Shown: positions 16,857 through 25,618 of the stretch, one piece after another | Position numbering within the stretch: position 1 is the first letter of the stretch | How the letters are laid out: each line of letters begins with the position of its first letter | Assembly: GCF_000421705.1 (NCBI RefSeq) | Contig: NZ_ATXN01000002.1 | Span: 124,001 to 188,000 of the forward strand | DNA: 64,000 bases | Origin: Brevundimonas naejangsanensis DSM 23858 | GTDB lineage: Bacteria; Pseudomonadota; Alphaproteobacteria; Caulobacterales; Caulobacteraceae | Reading direction: 5' to 3' | Translations under genes and position numbers: made by a program | The notes under the pieces: generated by a model | The model's database searches: none | What the model was told of the DNA's origin: nothing | The model's input: only the letters and a program-made list of their open reading frames with translations

Positions 16857-16886
16857 AAGCATATCGGGGCGAACGGCAGGCGTCGA

Positions 16887-17942
16887 ATGAAGCGTATCGG
16901 GGATTTGGATCACAGCCGCGCTGTGGCGCTGTGGCTGTTTTTCTGTGCGACTCTTGTGTTCGCCATGATCGTAGTCGGGGGCGCGACGCGTCTGACCGGC
17001 TCAGGTCTGTCGATCACGGAATGGAAGCCGATCATGGGCGCCCTGCCGCCGATGAACCACGCCGACTGGGTCGAGGCGTTCGACAAGTATAAGGCCATTC
17101 CTCAATACACGGAAGTCAACGCCGGCATGAGCATGGCGCAGTTCCAGTACATTTTCTGGTGGGAGTGGGCGCACCGGCTGTTGGGCCGCCTGATCGGCGC
17201 CGTCTTCGCCTTGCCCTTCATCGCCTTCCTTGCGTTCCGGGTGATCCCGCGCCGCCTGATCGGCCGCTGCGCCGTGCTGCTGGCTCTGGGCGGCCTGCAG
17301 GGGCTGATCGGCTGGTGGATGGTGTCCAGCGGTCTGGCCGAGCGCGTCGATGTGGCGCCGGAGCGGCTGGCGACCCATCTGGGCCTGGCCTTCCTGATTT
17401 TCGCCGGTCTGATCTGGACGGGGCTGGAAGCATGGGCCGGCGTGGACGCCAACCGCCCGTCGCGCGCTTGGACCTGGGGCGCGGGACTGCTGCTGGGCGG
17501 TGTCTTCATCCAGTGCCTGCTGGGCGGTCTGGTGGCGGGCGCCAAGGCGGGCCTGATCTACACGGACTGGCCGCTGATGAACGGAGCCTTCTTCCCGCCG
17601 ATCGCATGGGGGCAGGGAGCGCTGGCCTTCCTGCATGATCAGGGACTGGTGCAACTGAACCATCGGATGGGCGCCTATGTGCTGCTGTTCGCCGGCACCT
17701 TCTATGCGGTCCAGGCCCTGCGCGGGCGTCTGGACGGCGGGCTGGGCGTCGCCGCGGTCGTCTTTGCGGGCGCGCTGTGGTTCCAGGCGGGGCTGGGCGT
17801 CATGACCCTGATCCACGCCGTGCCGGTGACGCTGGGCGTCCTGCACCAGGCCGTGGCGGCGTTGGTGCTGGGGGCGGCGACCGTGAACCTGTGGCTGGTG
17901 CGGCGTTCGCGGCCGCGGATGTTTGCGTCCAGCTTGCGCTGA
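16887..17942 (+). CDS. ctaA: Heme A synthase (COX15/CtaA)
   Basis: A 351-residue inner-membrane enzyme that oxidises the C8 methyl of heme O to give heme A for aa3-type cytochrome oxidase. It has about eight transmembrane helices in two four-helix bundles. Conserved features are [18 protein letters not shown] near residues 31-48, EWAHRLLGR (heme-ligand histidine), [17 protein letters not shown] and [11 protein letters not shown], giving the expected paired histidines. This is the alphaproteobacterial type without the cysteine pair of Gram-positive CtaA. ctaB and the oxidase genes are not in the window. A strong terminator follows. Confidence 0.96.
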   Translation: MKRIGDLDHSRAVALWLFFCATLVFAMIVVGGATRLTGSGLSITEWKPIMGALPPMNHADWVEAFDKYKAIPQYTEVNAGMSMAQFQYIFWWEWAHRLLGRLIGAVFALPFIAFLAFRVIPRRLIGRCAVLLALGGLQGLIGWWMVSSGLAERVDVAPERLATHLGLAFLIFAGLIWTGLEAWAGVDANRPSRAWTWGAGLLLGGVFIQCLLGGLVAGAKAGLIYTDWPLMNGAFFPPIAWGQGALAFLHDQGLVQLNHRMGAYVLLFAGTFYAVQALRGRLDGGLGVAAVVFAGALWFQAGLGVMTLIHAVPVTLGVLHQAVAALVLGAATVNLWLVRRSRPRMFASSLR

Positions 17943-17964
17943 GCCGTCAGCACGGGGCTGAACA

Positions 17965-18000
17965 AAAAGGCCGCCTTTCCGGATCGGAGGGCGGCCTTTT
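17965..18000. terminator. Bidirectional terminator between ctaA and cobS
   Basis: AAAAGGCCGCC (17965-17975) and GGCGGCCTTTT (17990-18000) form an 11-pair stem with A-run and T-run flanks. It therefore works for both converging genes. Confidence 0.85.
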
Positions 18001-18022
18001 CATTTAACGATGCGCGAGGGCG

Positions 18023-19027
18023 TCAGGCGATCTTCACCCGCGTTGCGGATTCCGGCAGGTCCTCGCCGAAGGCCCGCTGATAGAATTCGGCGATGGTCGG
18101 CCGTTCCAGTTCGTCGCACTTGTTCAGGAAGGTCAGGCGGAAGCTCAGGGCCAGGTCGCCGCCGAAGATGATGGCGTTCTGGGCCCAGGTGATGACCGTA
18201 CGGGGCGACATCACGGTCGAGATGTCGCCGTTCATGAAGGCGTTGCGCGTCATGTCTGCGACGCGGACCATGGCGGCGATCTGACGGCGGCCGTCCGACG
18301 TGTCGTACTCGGGCGCCTTGGCGGCGACGATCTCGGCTTCCACGTCGTGGTCGAGATAGTTCAGCGTGGTGACGATGTTCCAGCGGTCCAGCTGGGCCTG
18401 ATTGATCTGCTGGGCGCCGTGATACAGGCCCGTGGTGTCGCCCAGACCGACCGTGTTCGAGGTGGCGAACAGGCGGAACCATTTGTTCGGGCGGATGACC
18501 CGGTTCTGGTCCAGCAGGGTCAGGCGTCCTTGCGCCTCCAGTACGCGCTGGATGACGAACATCACGTCGGGGCGGCCCGCGTCATATTCGTCGAACACGA
18601 GGGCGACCGGGCGTTGCAGCGACCAGGGCAGGATGCCCTCGCGGAACTCGGTGATCTGCTTGCCGTCCTTCAGGACGATGGCGTCCTTGCCGATCAGGTC
18701 GATCCGGCTGACGTGGGCGTCCAGATTGACGCGCACCATCGGCCAGTTGAGGCGGGCCGCGACCTGCTCGATGTGGGTCGACTTGCCGGTGCCGTGATAA
18801 CCTTGGACCATCACGCGGCGGTCGTAGGCGAAGCCCGCGCAGATGGCGAGCGTCGTCTGCGGATCGAAACGATAGGAGTCGTCGATCTCGGGCACATGGC
18901 TGTCGCGCGTTTCGAAAGCGGGCACGACCATGTCGGAGTCGATGCCGAATGCCTCCTTCAGCGTGACCTTGCGATGCGGTTCCAGCGTGACGAGCGGGTC
19001 GGGGGAGGCGTCGAGCGGAGAGGTCAT
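18023..19027 (-). CDS. cobS: CobS-like AAA+ ATPase (cobaltochelatase subunit family)
   Basis: A 334-residue MoxR/CobS-type AAA+ ATPase. In the aerobic cobalamin pathway CobS works with CobT and CobN to insert cobalt into hydrogenobyrinate diamide. It has Walker [10 protein letters not shown] (76-84), Walker [12 protein letters not shown], and sensor [11 protein letters not shown]. The start at 19027 is preferred over 19033 and 19066 because AGGTGG lies six bases before it. Its usual partner cobT is missing downstream, where a terminator and ctaA lie instead. It sits instead in a BolA / J-domain / Ohr neighbourhood. Many alphaproteobacteria that cannot make B12 still keep CobS/CobT-like pairs, so a role outside B12 synthesis is possible. 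Confidence 0.88.
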   Translation of the reverse strand: MTSPLDASPDPLVTLEPHRKVTLKEAFGIDSDMVVPAFETRDSHVPEIDDSYRFDPQTTLAICAGFAYDRRVMVQGYHGTGKSTHIEQVAARLNWPMVRVNLDAHVSRIDLIGKDAIVLKDGKQITEFREGILPWSLQRPVALVFDEYDAGRPDVMFVIQRVLEAQGRLTLLDQNRVIRPNKWFRLFATSNTVGLGDTTGLYHGAQQINQAQLDRWNIVTTLNYLDHDVEAEIVAAKAPEYDTSDGRRQIAAMVRVADMTRNAFMNGDISTVMSPRTVITWAQNAIIFGGDLALSFRLTFLNKCDELERPTIAEFYQRAFGEDLPESATRVKIA

Positions 19028-19108
19028 GGCCATCCACCTAGCGCCCTCGCGCGCGCGGCTCAACACGCGCGAGGGGCCGGATTGATTATTCGCGCTGGGC
19101 CGGCCGGA

Positions 19109-19537
19109 TTATTCCGCCGAAAGGGCGACCTCGACATTGCCGCGCGTGGCGTTGGAGTAGGGGCAGACCTGATGCGCCTTGTGGATAAGGTCGTTGATAA
19201 TCGCCTCGTCCAGTCCGTGGTCCGTGACCTTCAGCGTCACATCCAGGTTGAAGCCTTCGCCGCGGGTGTTCTTGCCGAAACCTATGCCTGCCTCGACCTT
19301 GGTGTCCGGCCCGACAGGCGTTCCCGCCTTGCCTGACACCAGACGCAGGGCGCCCAGGTAGCAGGCGGCGTAGCCGGTGGCGAAAAGCTGCTCCGGGTTG
19401 GTTCCGTCGCCGCCCTGGCCGCCCATTTCGGTCGGTACGGACAGGCGGACGTCGATCTTGCCATCGTCGGTGGCCGAGCGGCCCTCGTCGCGTCCTCCGC
19501 CGGAAGCCGTGGCGTGGGCGCGGTACAGGATTTCCAT
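19109..19537 (-). CDS. ohr: Organic hydroperoxide resistance protein (Ohr, OsmC family)
   Basis: A 142-residue cytoplasmic peroxidase that reduces organic hydroperoxides using two cysteines. Both are present: Cys59 in FATGYAACYLGAL and Cys125 in VCPYSNATRGNV. The hallmark N-terminal arginine region and length fit Ohr rather than OsmC. The start at 19537 has GGAG upstream. No ohrR (MarR-type) repressor lies adjacent, which is unusual because the two are often neighbours. Confidence 0.93.
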   Translation of the reverse strand: MEILYRAHATASGGGRDEGRSATDDGKIDVRLSVPTEMGGQGGDGTNPEQLFATGYAACYLGALRLVSGKAGTPVGPDTKVEAGIGFGKNTRGEGFNLDVTLKVTDHGLDEAIINDLIHKAHQVCPYSNATRGNVEVALSAE

Positions 19538-19670
19538 GAGACAGACTCCGTGGGCTGAGAAGGGGCTGAAGCTGTCTCAACGCCTCTCAGAAACAACGGT
19601 TCTGTGATTCGGAATATCCACAGCTCGATGTTAACAATTGCCGCATCGCTCCCATCGGGGAGGGGCTGAG

Positions 19671-19943
19671 ATGACCACGCTGCCGCAGTTCTTCTGCTAT
19701 GTGTACGACGCGCCCGGCCGGACGCCTCAAATGCTTGCGCTTGAGGCCGACACCTTCCTTGAGGCGATCCGCGAGACCCGTCGGGTGATGCGCGGCGAAA
19801 GCGGCGCCGACGTCTTCGCGGAAATCTGGGACTCCTCACAACAGGGCGGGCAGGTCACGCGTGTCGACGCCGCTCCCGGCGGCGCGGGCCTGCTTCGGTC
19901 CATCAGGCGTAACCGGCCTTTTTCAAGGTCTTCCAGGCCTTGA
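19671..19943 (+). CDS. Hypothetical protein, about 90 residues
   Basis: A small open frame beginning MTTLPQFFCYVYDAPGRT at ATG 19671, with GGGGAGG just upstream. It has an acidic, structured-looking middle (LALEADTFLEAIRETRRVM) and a basic, irregular tail. I do not recognise it. Its 3' end overlaps the J-domain gene by 41 bases tail to tail, so the true C-terminus may be less conserved. The good ribosome site and codon pattern of the first 70 residues support it as real. Confidence 0.5.
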   Translation: MTTLPQFFCYVYDAPGRTPQMLALEADTFLEAIRETRRVMRGESGADVFAEIWDSSQQGGQVTRVDAAPGGAGLLRSIRRNRPFSRSSRP

Positions 19944-20571
19944 TGACGCTCTGAAGCTTCATCTCCGCTCCACGGTCGCCGCCGTTGGTGTCAGGATGGA
20001 AGCGTTTCAGCAGCTCATGATAGCGGGCCTTCACGGCGGCCTTGTCGGCGCCTGGCTCCAGATTCAGGTCGGCCAGGGCGGCGCGTTCCAGTTTGCCCAT
20101 GCGATGCTCGGGGGCTTCGGCGACCGGCGCGTCCTGGGTGCGGCGTCCGAACAGGCCGAAGCTGTCGCGCCATGAACCGGCGCCCGAGTTGTTGTTCGTG
20201 CCGAACTTGGCGGCGAAGGCGGCCGCCTCGCGCGTCTGGGGGCCGGCCTTCATCTGCCAGGTCGGCCGTCCGCCGGTCATGGCTTCGTTTTCCTGCGCGG
20301 CGCGGATCTGGCCCTCGTTCATACCGGCGTAGAAGTTCCAGCCCTTGTTGTATTGGCCTGCGTGGCCCTGACAGAAGTCGTAGAACTCATTGATCTGCTC
20401 GCGCGACTTCGGCGCCTTGGCCGTCGCCGGGCGCGAGCAGTCAGGCCACTCGCAGCGTTTCTCGCCGGGCTTCAGGTGCAGGACATCGGCCTCGGCCTGT
20501 TCCTCCTCGGGCCGGGGCGGCTTCACTCGGATATCGGTGAAGCGAGGCTTGTATTGAAAAGACGCAGACAT
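19903..20571 (-). CDS. J-domain-containing protein
   Basis: A 222-residue protein with a C-terminal J domain (about 160-222) holding the HPD motif (LKRFHPDTNGGDRG), which would stimulate an Hsp70 such as DnaK. The N-terminal two thirds has the two-cysteine stretch KRCEWPDC and the segment EFYDFCQGHAGQYNKGWNFYAGM, typical of the alphaproteobacterial family found beside bolA and cobS. It lies between bolA (divergent) and ohr/cobS (same strand). Its client is unknown. Confidence 0.88.
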   Translation of the reverse strand: MSASFQYKPRFTDIRVKPPRPEEEQAEADVLHLKPGEKRCEWPDCSRPATAKAPKSREQINEFYDFCQGHAGQYNKGWNFYAGMNEGQIRAAQENEAMTGGRPTWQMKAGPQTREAAAFAAKFGTNNNSGAGSWRDSFGLFGRRTQDAPVAEAPEHRMGKLERAALADLNLEPGADKAAVKARYHELLKRFHPDTNGGDRGAEMKLQSVIKAWKTLKKAGYA

Positions 20572-20615
20572 CCTCCGAAGTGTAGGGCTGATTTGGACGG
20601 CTTCAAGGAATGACC

Positions 20616-20915
20616 ATGTCGAACGGCCCTGTAGCGACGATTATCCGTGAAAAACTGGCTGCGGCCTTCGCTCCGAGCCTGATTGAGCTGGAGGACGACA
20701 GCTGGAAACACTCCGGTCACCACCACGAAGGGGGAATCGACGCCCAGGACGGCGGGGAAAGTCATTTCCAGCTGCGGATCGTTTCGGCGGCTTTTGAAGG
20801 CATGAATCGCGTCGCGCGGCAGCGGGCGGTCAACACCGCGCTGAAAGCCGAGCTCAACGGCCCGGTCCACGCCCTGTCGATCCGCGCTCAGACGCCGGGC
20901 GAGGCCGGGACCTGA
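20616..20915 (+). CDS. bolA: BolA family protein
   Basis: A 99-residue BolA-like protein. BolA proteins partner with monothiol glutaredoxins in iron-sulfur trafficking and can act as regulators. It has the helix-turn region HFQLRIVSAAFEGMNRVARQRAVNTAL and the closing HALSIRAQTP. The first ATG at 20610 touches AAGGA, leaving no spacing, so ATG 20616 (six bases away) is the likelier start. It is divergent from the J-domain gene, separated by only 44 bases. Confidence 0.93.
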   Translation: MSNGPVATIIREKLAAAFAPSLIELEDDSWKHSGHHHEGGIDAQDGGESHFQLRIVSAAFEGMNRVARQRAVNTALKAELNGPVHALSIRAQTPGEAGT

Positions 20916-21022
20916 TATTCACCGATTTGAGATTACGTAGTTCTCCTCATTCACATCCTCTTAGAACATTTGGCCATAGCGTCCGCTCCCGAAGAATATT
21001 TGCAGCGAGCGGGGGCGTCGCC

Positions 21023-22828
21023 ATGGTGGGTTCAGAAGGCATAGGGAAGGGGCTTGAGAGCCAGGAGGCCGGCAGCGCCGCCCAGGCCCTGTCCGCCATC
21101 CTGCAGACCCACTATCTCCGCTATCTGATCATCACCAGCTGGGCCGTTGGGCTGATCGCGACCGTGGGCCTGCTGTATGGCCTGTTGTGGTTCGCCGGCA
21201 CCCTCGCCGCAGGGGCTCTGCGCGGCGTCGTTGAAAAGCGGATCAGCCGCAGTCAGAATGCTGAAGCAGGCTGGGGCAAGGTGTTCCCCATTGTCGGCGC
21301 CGTGACCACGGCGGCTTGGGCGGCGGCGCCGCTTATGGCGTGGTTCTCGCCCTCGCTTTTCGGCCGCGAACTGGCCATCGCCCTGCTGATTTCGGGCTAT
21401 GTGCTCGTGTTCGCCCAGCTGCGCAGCTCGCCTAAACAGGCCATCGTGATTTCATCGCCCTATGGCGTCGCGGCGGCCATCATTGCTGTGACCCTGATCG
21501 GCGATCCGGCCTTCTGGCCCTTCGTCATGTTGGCGCCGTTCACGGCGGCCTCCCTGTTCGTCCTCGTGACCATGACCATGCTACGCGAGGAACGCATCCG
21601 CGCCTTCCAGGAGCATCAGGCTCATCTGATCGAAGAACTGGAAGCGGCTCGGGACAAGGCGAACGCCGCCAACGAGGCTAAATCCAACTTTCTGGGCGTC
21701 ATTTCTCACGAGCTGCGCACGCCGATGAACGGGGTGCTCGGCGCGGCCCAGTTGTTGAGCGCGACGCGGCTGGACGGCGCCCAGCGCGAATATCTGGCGA
21801 TCATCCGCAACTCTGGCGACAATCTGCTGAGCCTGCTGAACGACATCCTCGACATGACCAAAATCGAGGCGGGGCGGATGAATTTCGAGTCCATCGACAT
21901 CCAGCTGGACGACCTTCACCGCCGCATCGTCGGTCCCTTCGAGGCGCAGGCCGAGGCCAAGGGGCTGAGGTTCGTGTCCGAGTTTGAGGGCGATACGCCT
22001 GCCGTCGTGCGCGGCGATCCCCTGCGTGTCTGTCAGGTGGTGCAGAACCTGCTGTCCAACGCGGTGAAGTTCACTGAGAGCGGCGAAATCCGCTTTGTGA
22101 CGCGAAGCCGCCGTATCTCCGAGCGCCGCGTGGCGTTCGAGTTCGCGGTGCATGACAGCGGCGCAGGGATTTCAGAAGGCGACATGGATCAGTTGTTCCA
22201 GCCCTTCACCCAGATCGACGCTTCGTCGACACGACGCTTCGGCGGCACGGGTCTGGGCCTGACGATTTCGCGGCGCCTGGCCAACATCATGGGCGGCGAC
22301 ATTACGGTGCAGTCTCAGGTCGGCTCGGGTTCGGTCTTCACCTTCGCTGTCGAGGGCGAGGTCGTCTGCTGGGAAGATGAGGCCGCTCAGGCCGACGCGG
22401 ATGCCGATAGCATCGAACCGGACGGCATGAAGGTGCTGGTCGTGGAGGATCACCCGGTCAACCGCATGATCCTTGAGGCGTGGATGGGCTCGACCGGACG
22501 CCGCACCACGACGGCGGAGAACGGCCAGGAGGCGGTCGATATCGCCCGTCATCAGGCCTTTGATCTGATCATCATGGACGTGAACATGCCGATCATGGAC
22601 GGCCTGACGGCGACCCGTCTGATCCGCGAAGGCGGCGTCAACGCTGAGACGCCGATCGTCGTCCTGTCGGCTTCGGCCCGGAACGAGGATCACGAGGCGG
22701 GCATGGCGGCGGGCGCCGACGCCTATCTGAACAAGCCGATTGATTTCCGCAGCCTGGCCAGCCTGATGGCCCAGGCCAAGGGCGGGCGGCCCGCGCTGCA
22801 AGTGCTTATCGAGAACGAGGCCGCCTGA
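21023..22828 (+). CDS. Hybrid sensor histidine kinase/response regulator
   Basis: A 601-residue inner-membrane hybrid kinase. The N-terminus has several hydrophobic helices (about residues 30-185), with no recognised sensor fold, followed by a short coiled linker. The HisKA box is VISHELRTPMNG, with the phospho-accepting His at about 229. The HATPase has NAVKFTESG, DSGAGIS and FGGTGLGLTISRRL. A C-terminal receiver domain carries the phospho-Asp in IIMDVNMPIMDG (about 519) and lysine in LNKPID. The start at 21023 follows GGGGG; the longer frame from 20927 adds an unlikely basic leader. No separate DNA-binding partner is adjacent. Confidence 0.9.
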   Translation: MVGSEGIGKGLESQEAGSAAQALSAILQTHYLRYLIITSWAVGLIATVGLLYGLLWFAGTLAAGALRGVVEKRISRSQNAEAGWGKVFPIVGAVTTAAWAAAPLMAWFSPSLFGRELAIALLISGYVLVFAQLRSSPKQAIVISSPYGVAAAIIAVTLIGDPAFWPFVMLAPFTAASLFVLVTMTMLREERIRAFQEHQAHLIEELEAARDKANAANEAKSNFLGVISHELRTPMNGVLGAAQLLSATRLDGAQREYLAIIRNSGDNLLSLLNDILDMTKIEAGRMNFESIDIQLDDLHRRIVGPFEAQAEAKGLRFVSEFEGDTPAVVRGDPLRVCQVVQNLLSNAVKFTESGEIRFVTRSRRISERRVAFEFAVHDSGAGISEGDMDQLFQPFTQIDASSTRRFGGTGLGLTISRRLANIMGGDITVQSQVGSGSVFTFAVEGEVVCWEDEAAQADADADSIEPDGMKVLVVEDHPVNRMILEAWMGSTGRRTTTAENGQEAVDIARHQAFDLIIMDVNMPIMDGLTATRLIREGGVNAETPIVVLSASARNEDHEAGMAAGADAYLNKPIDFRSLASLMAQAKGGRPALQVLIENEAA

Positions 22829-22893
22829 CGGTTACGGAAACGCTTGCGAGGTTCGGCGTTGCATAAGGCTACGCCCGAGTCTCAGGAGCCGAG

Positions 22894-24591
22894 TTGCGCC
22901 GTTTCGCCGAACTGCTTGATCGACTGTCGCTGACCGCGTCGCGCAAGGCGAAGCTGGTTCTCCTGCGCGACTACCTCCGCGCCACCCCGGATCCGGATCG
23001 CGGCTGGGCGCTGGCGGCGCTGACCGGCGACCTGGCGTTCTCTGCAGCCAAACCGGCGATGATCCGCAAGGCGGCGGAGGCGCGGGTCGACCCTGTTCTG
23101 TTCGGCTGGTCCTACGACTATGTGGGCGACCTGGCCGAGACGGTCGCCCTGATCTGGCCGTCCGATCCCGACCATCGTCCCAACCGCGAGCCGTCGCTAG
23201 GCGAGGTCGTGGACGCGCTTCAGGGCGCAGGACGACAGGAAGCGCCCCGTCTGATCGAGCGCTGGCTGAACGCGCTGGAGCCCAAGGGACGCTGGGCGTT
23301 GTTGAAACTGGTCACAGGCGGTCTGCGCGTCGGCGTATCGGCGCGCCTGGCGCGCACCGCCGCCGCCATGATGCGGCCTGACGCCGTCAGCCAGCCGCCG
23401 ACGCCGGAAGGCGGCGAACAGGCCGCCGTTCTGCCGCCAGTCGACGTGGCCGAAATCGAAGAAGTCTGGCACGGTCTTACTGCGCCCTATGGCGACCTGT
23501 TCGCCTGGCTGGAAGGGCGGGGCGAGCGCCCCAGCGCCGAGGCTCCCGGTCGCTTCCGTCCCGTCATGTTGGCGACCGCTCTGGATGAAGTGATTGATAT
23601 GGCCCGTCTGGATCCGACAGACTTCCTGGCCGAGTGGAAATGGGACGGCGTGCGGGTTCAGGCGGTGCGCGAAGGCGGGGTGACGCGGCTTTACTCCCGC
23701 ACCGGCGACGACATTTCTGCGGCGTTTCCCGATGTGGTTCAGGCCCTGGCCTTTGAGGGCGCTGTAGATGGCGAGTTGCTGGTCGTGCGCGATGACGCTG
23801 TCGCTCCGTTCGGCGACTTGCAGCAGCGGCTGAACCGCAAGACGGCCAGCGCGCGATTGGTGCAGGACTATCCGGCGGCCATCCTGGCCTACGACCTGCT
23901 TGCCGACGGCGCGCAGGATGTGCGCGCACTGCCGTTGACCCAGCGTCGAGAGCGGCTCGAACGGCTGGTGGCTGGGCATACGGGCGACCGGTTGGCGCTG
24001 TCGCCGCTGCTGACCCACGCGACATGGGACGATCTGGCGGCTTTGCGGGCCGATCCGCCGGTCGGCGCCGCTGCAGAAGGTCTGATGCTGAAACGCCGCG
24101 ACAGCCTCTATGTCGCCGGGCGCCCGAAAGGGCCCTGGTTCAAATGGAAGCGCGACCCCCACGTCATCGACGCAGTGCTGATGTACGCCCAGCGGGGCCA
24201 CGGAAAGCGGTCTGGCTTCTACTCCGACTACACCTTCGGCGTCTGGACCGACGAGGGCGCGCTGACGCCAGTCGGCAAGGCCTATTTCGGCTTCACCGAC
24301 GAGGAACTGAAACAGATCGACAAATTCGTACGCGACCATACCACCGATCGGTTCGGCCCCGTTCGCGCGGTCCGCGCCGAACGGGATTTCGGCCTGGTGC
24401 TGGAGATCGCCTTCGAGGGACTTCAGCGCTCGACGCGGCACAAATCGGGCGTCGCCATGCGCTTTCCCCGGGTCAGCCGCATCCGCTGGGACAAGCCCGC
24501 GCGTGAGGCGGATACGCTCGAGACGGTGCTCGACCTGCTGGACGCCATCGAGCGCGGCGGCGGTCGGGTCAGCGCAGGTGAAAAAGCTTGA
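22894..24591 (+). CDS. ATP-dependent DNA ligase (cisplatin-damage-response type)
   Basis: A 565-residue ATP-dependent ligase, with an N-terminal DNA-binding domain, a nucleotidyltransferase core and an OB-fold C-terminus. The adenylated lysine is in motif I, EWKWDGVRVQ (Lys about 249), with motif III RTGDDIS, motif IIIa AVDGELLV, motif IV EGLMLKRRD and motif V PWFKWKRD. It belongs to the family named after PP_1105, usually found with an Lhr-type helicase, an exonuclease and a metallophosphoesterase; none of these is adjacent here. It starts with TTG at 22894 after AGGAG. It is a repair ligase, separate from the essential NAD-dependent LigA. Confidence 0.9.
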   Translation: MRRFAELLDRLSLTASRKAKLVLLRDYLRATPDPDRGWALAALTGDLAFSAAKPAMIRKAAEARVDPVLFGWSYDYVGDLAETVALIWPSDPDHRPNREPSLGEVVDALQGAGRQEAPRLIERWLNALEPKGRWALLKLVTGGLRVGVSARLARTAAAMMRPDAVSQPPTPEGGEQAAVLPPVDVAEIEEVWHGLTAPYGDLFAWLEGRGERPSAEAPGRFRPVMLATALDEVIDMARLDPTDFLAEWKWDGVRVQAVREGGVTRLYSRTGDDISAAFPDVVQALAFEGAVDGELLVVRDDAVAPFGDLQQRLNRKTASARLVQDYPAAILAYDLLADGAQDVRALPLTQRRERLERLVAGHTGDRLALSPLLTHATWDDLAALRADPPVGAAAEGLMLKRRDSLYVAGRPKGPWFKWKRDPHVIDAVLMYAQRGHGKRSGFYSDYTFGVWTDEGALTPVGKAYFGFTDEELKQIDKFVRDHTTDRFGPVRAVRAERDFGLVLEIAFEGLQRSTRHKSGVAMRFPRVSRIRWDKPAREADTLETVLDLLDAIERGGGRVSAGEKA

Positions 24592-24634
24592 GCATCGGGG
24601 TTCCAATCGGCTCCACGTGCGTTAGACCCGGTTC

Positions 24635-25615
24635 ATGCTCATGAATTTCCTGTATAGTCCCGTCGTGCTGTCCGAGCCTCTGGCTCAGGCGATGGCCGCC
24701 GGCGAGCAGAGGCTGAGCATGGACGCCGCTATCCTGGCCAAGGCTATGGATCTGCTGGGCGATTTCGCTGTCAACCTGGCCATTGCGGCGATCATCTTCG
24801 TCCTGACCCTACTCGCCGCCCGCTGGGCTTCGGGCGCGGCGCGGAAAATTTTGGGCCGGACGCGGCTGGTGAGGCGCGATCCCACGGTGCTGGCCTTCAT
24901 GGTGCAGATCGTGCGGGTGGTGGTCATCATCATCGGCATGATCGCCGTACTGCAGCGCCTGGGCGTGCAGACGACCTCCATCATCGCCGTTCTGGGCGCT
25001 GCCTCGCTGGCGGTCGGCCTGGCCTTGCAGGGGACGCTGTCGAATGTGGCGGCGGGGGTGATGCTGCTGATCCTGCGTCCTTACCGCGTGGGCGAGGCCA
25101 TCGACGTGGGCGGCGCCTCCGGCACGGTGCAGAAGCTTGATCTGTTCACCACCCAGCTGACCAACGCCAACAACCACAAAATCGTCATTCCGAATTCCAA
25201 GGTGCTGAGCGACGTCATCGTCAATGTAACGGGGCAGCGGACGCGCCGCATCGAGATCAACTTCACCGTGGGCTATGGTGAAAACCTGAAAGACGCCTGC
25301 GCCGTTCTGGCGTCGGTCGCCAAGGTGAACGACAGGGTCCTGAAGGACCCGGCGCCGTGGACCGGCGTCACGGGTCTGTTGGACAGCGCGGTCCAGATCA
25401 CCCTTCACGCCTGGGTCAACAACGCCGACTGGTGGCAGACCCAGTCCGACCTGATGCAGGCGGGCAAGGAGGCTCTGGACGAGGCCGGTATCGAGATTCC
25501 CTTCCCGCACCAGGTCGAGGTGCCGGCGAAGGACGCCAAGTTTGCGCGGGTTGTCATGGCCCCGCTACAGAATGATGCGGCTCAGGACGGACTGTCGGGC
25601 CAAGGGGGAGAGTGA
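24635..25615 (+). CDS. Small-conductance mechanosensitive channel MscS
   Basis: A 326-residue inner-membrane channel that opens under membrane tension to release solutes. The three N-terminal helices end in the pore helix TM3, rich in Gly and Ala (VLGAASLAVGLALQGTLSNVAAG). It is followed by the beta domain (YRVGEAIDVGG...IPNSKVLSDVIVNVT) and an alpha-beta domain ending IPFPHQVEV. The ligase lies upstream and the threonine aldolase starts four bases after its stop, so the pair is probably cotranscribed. Confidence 0.93.
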   Translation: MLMNFLYSPVVLSEPLAQAMAAGEQRLSMDAAILAKAMDLLGDFAVNLAIAAIIFVLTLLAARWASGAARKILGRTRLVRRDPTVLAFMVQIVRVVVIIIGMIAVLQRLGVQTTSIIAVLGAASLAVGLALQGTLSNVAAGVMLLILRPYRVGEAIDVGGASGTVQKLDLFTTQLTNANNHKIVIPNSKVLSDVIVNVTGQRTRRIEINFTVGYGENLKDACAVLASVAKVNDRVLKDPAPWTGVTGLLDSAVQITLHAWVNNADWWQTQSDLMQAGKEALDEAGIEIPFPHQVEVPAKDAKFARVVMAPLQNDAAQDGLSGQGGE

Positions 25616-25618
25616 TCC

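Noticed and set aside
23197..24606. 469-residue open frame antisense to the DNA ligase
   Set aside because: The ligase motifs on the plus strand are complete; the antisense frame has no family features.
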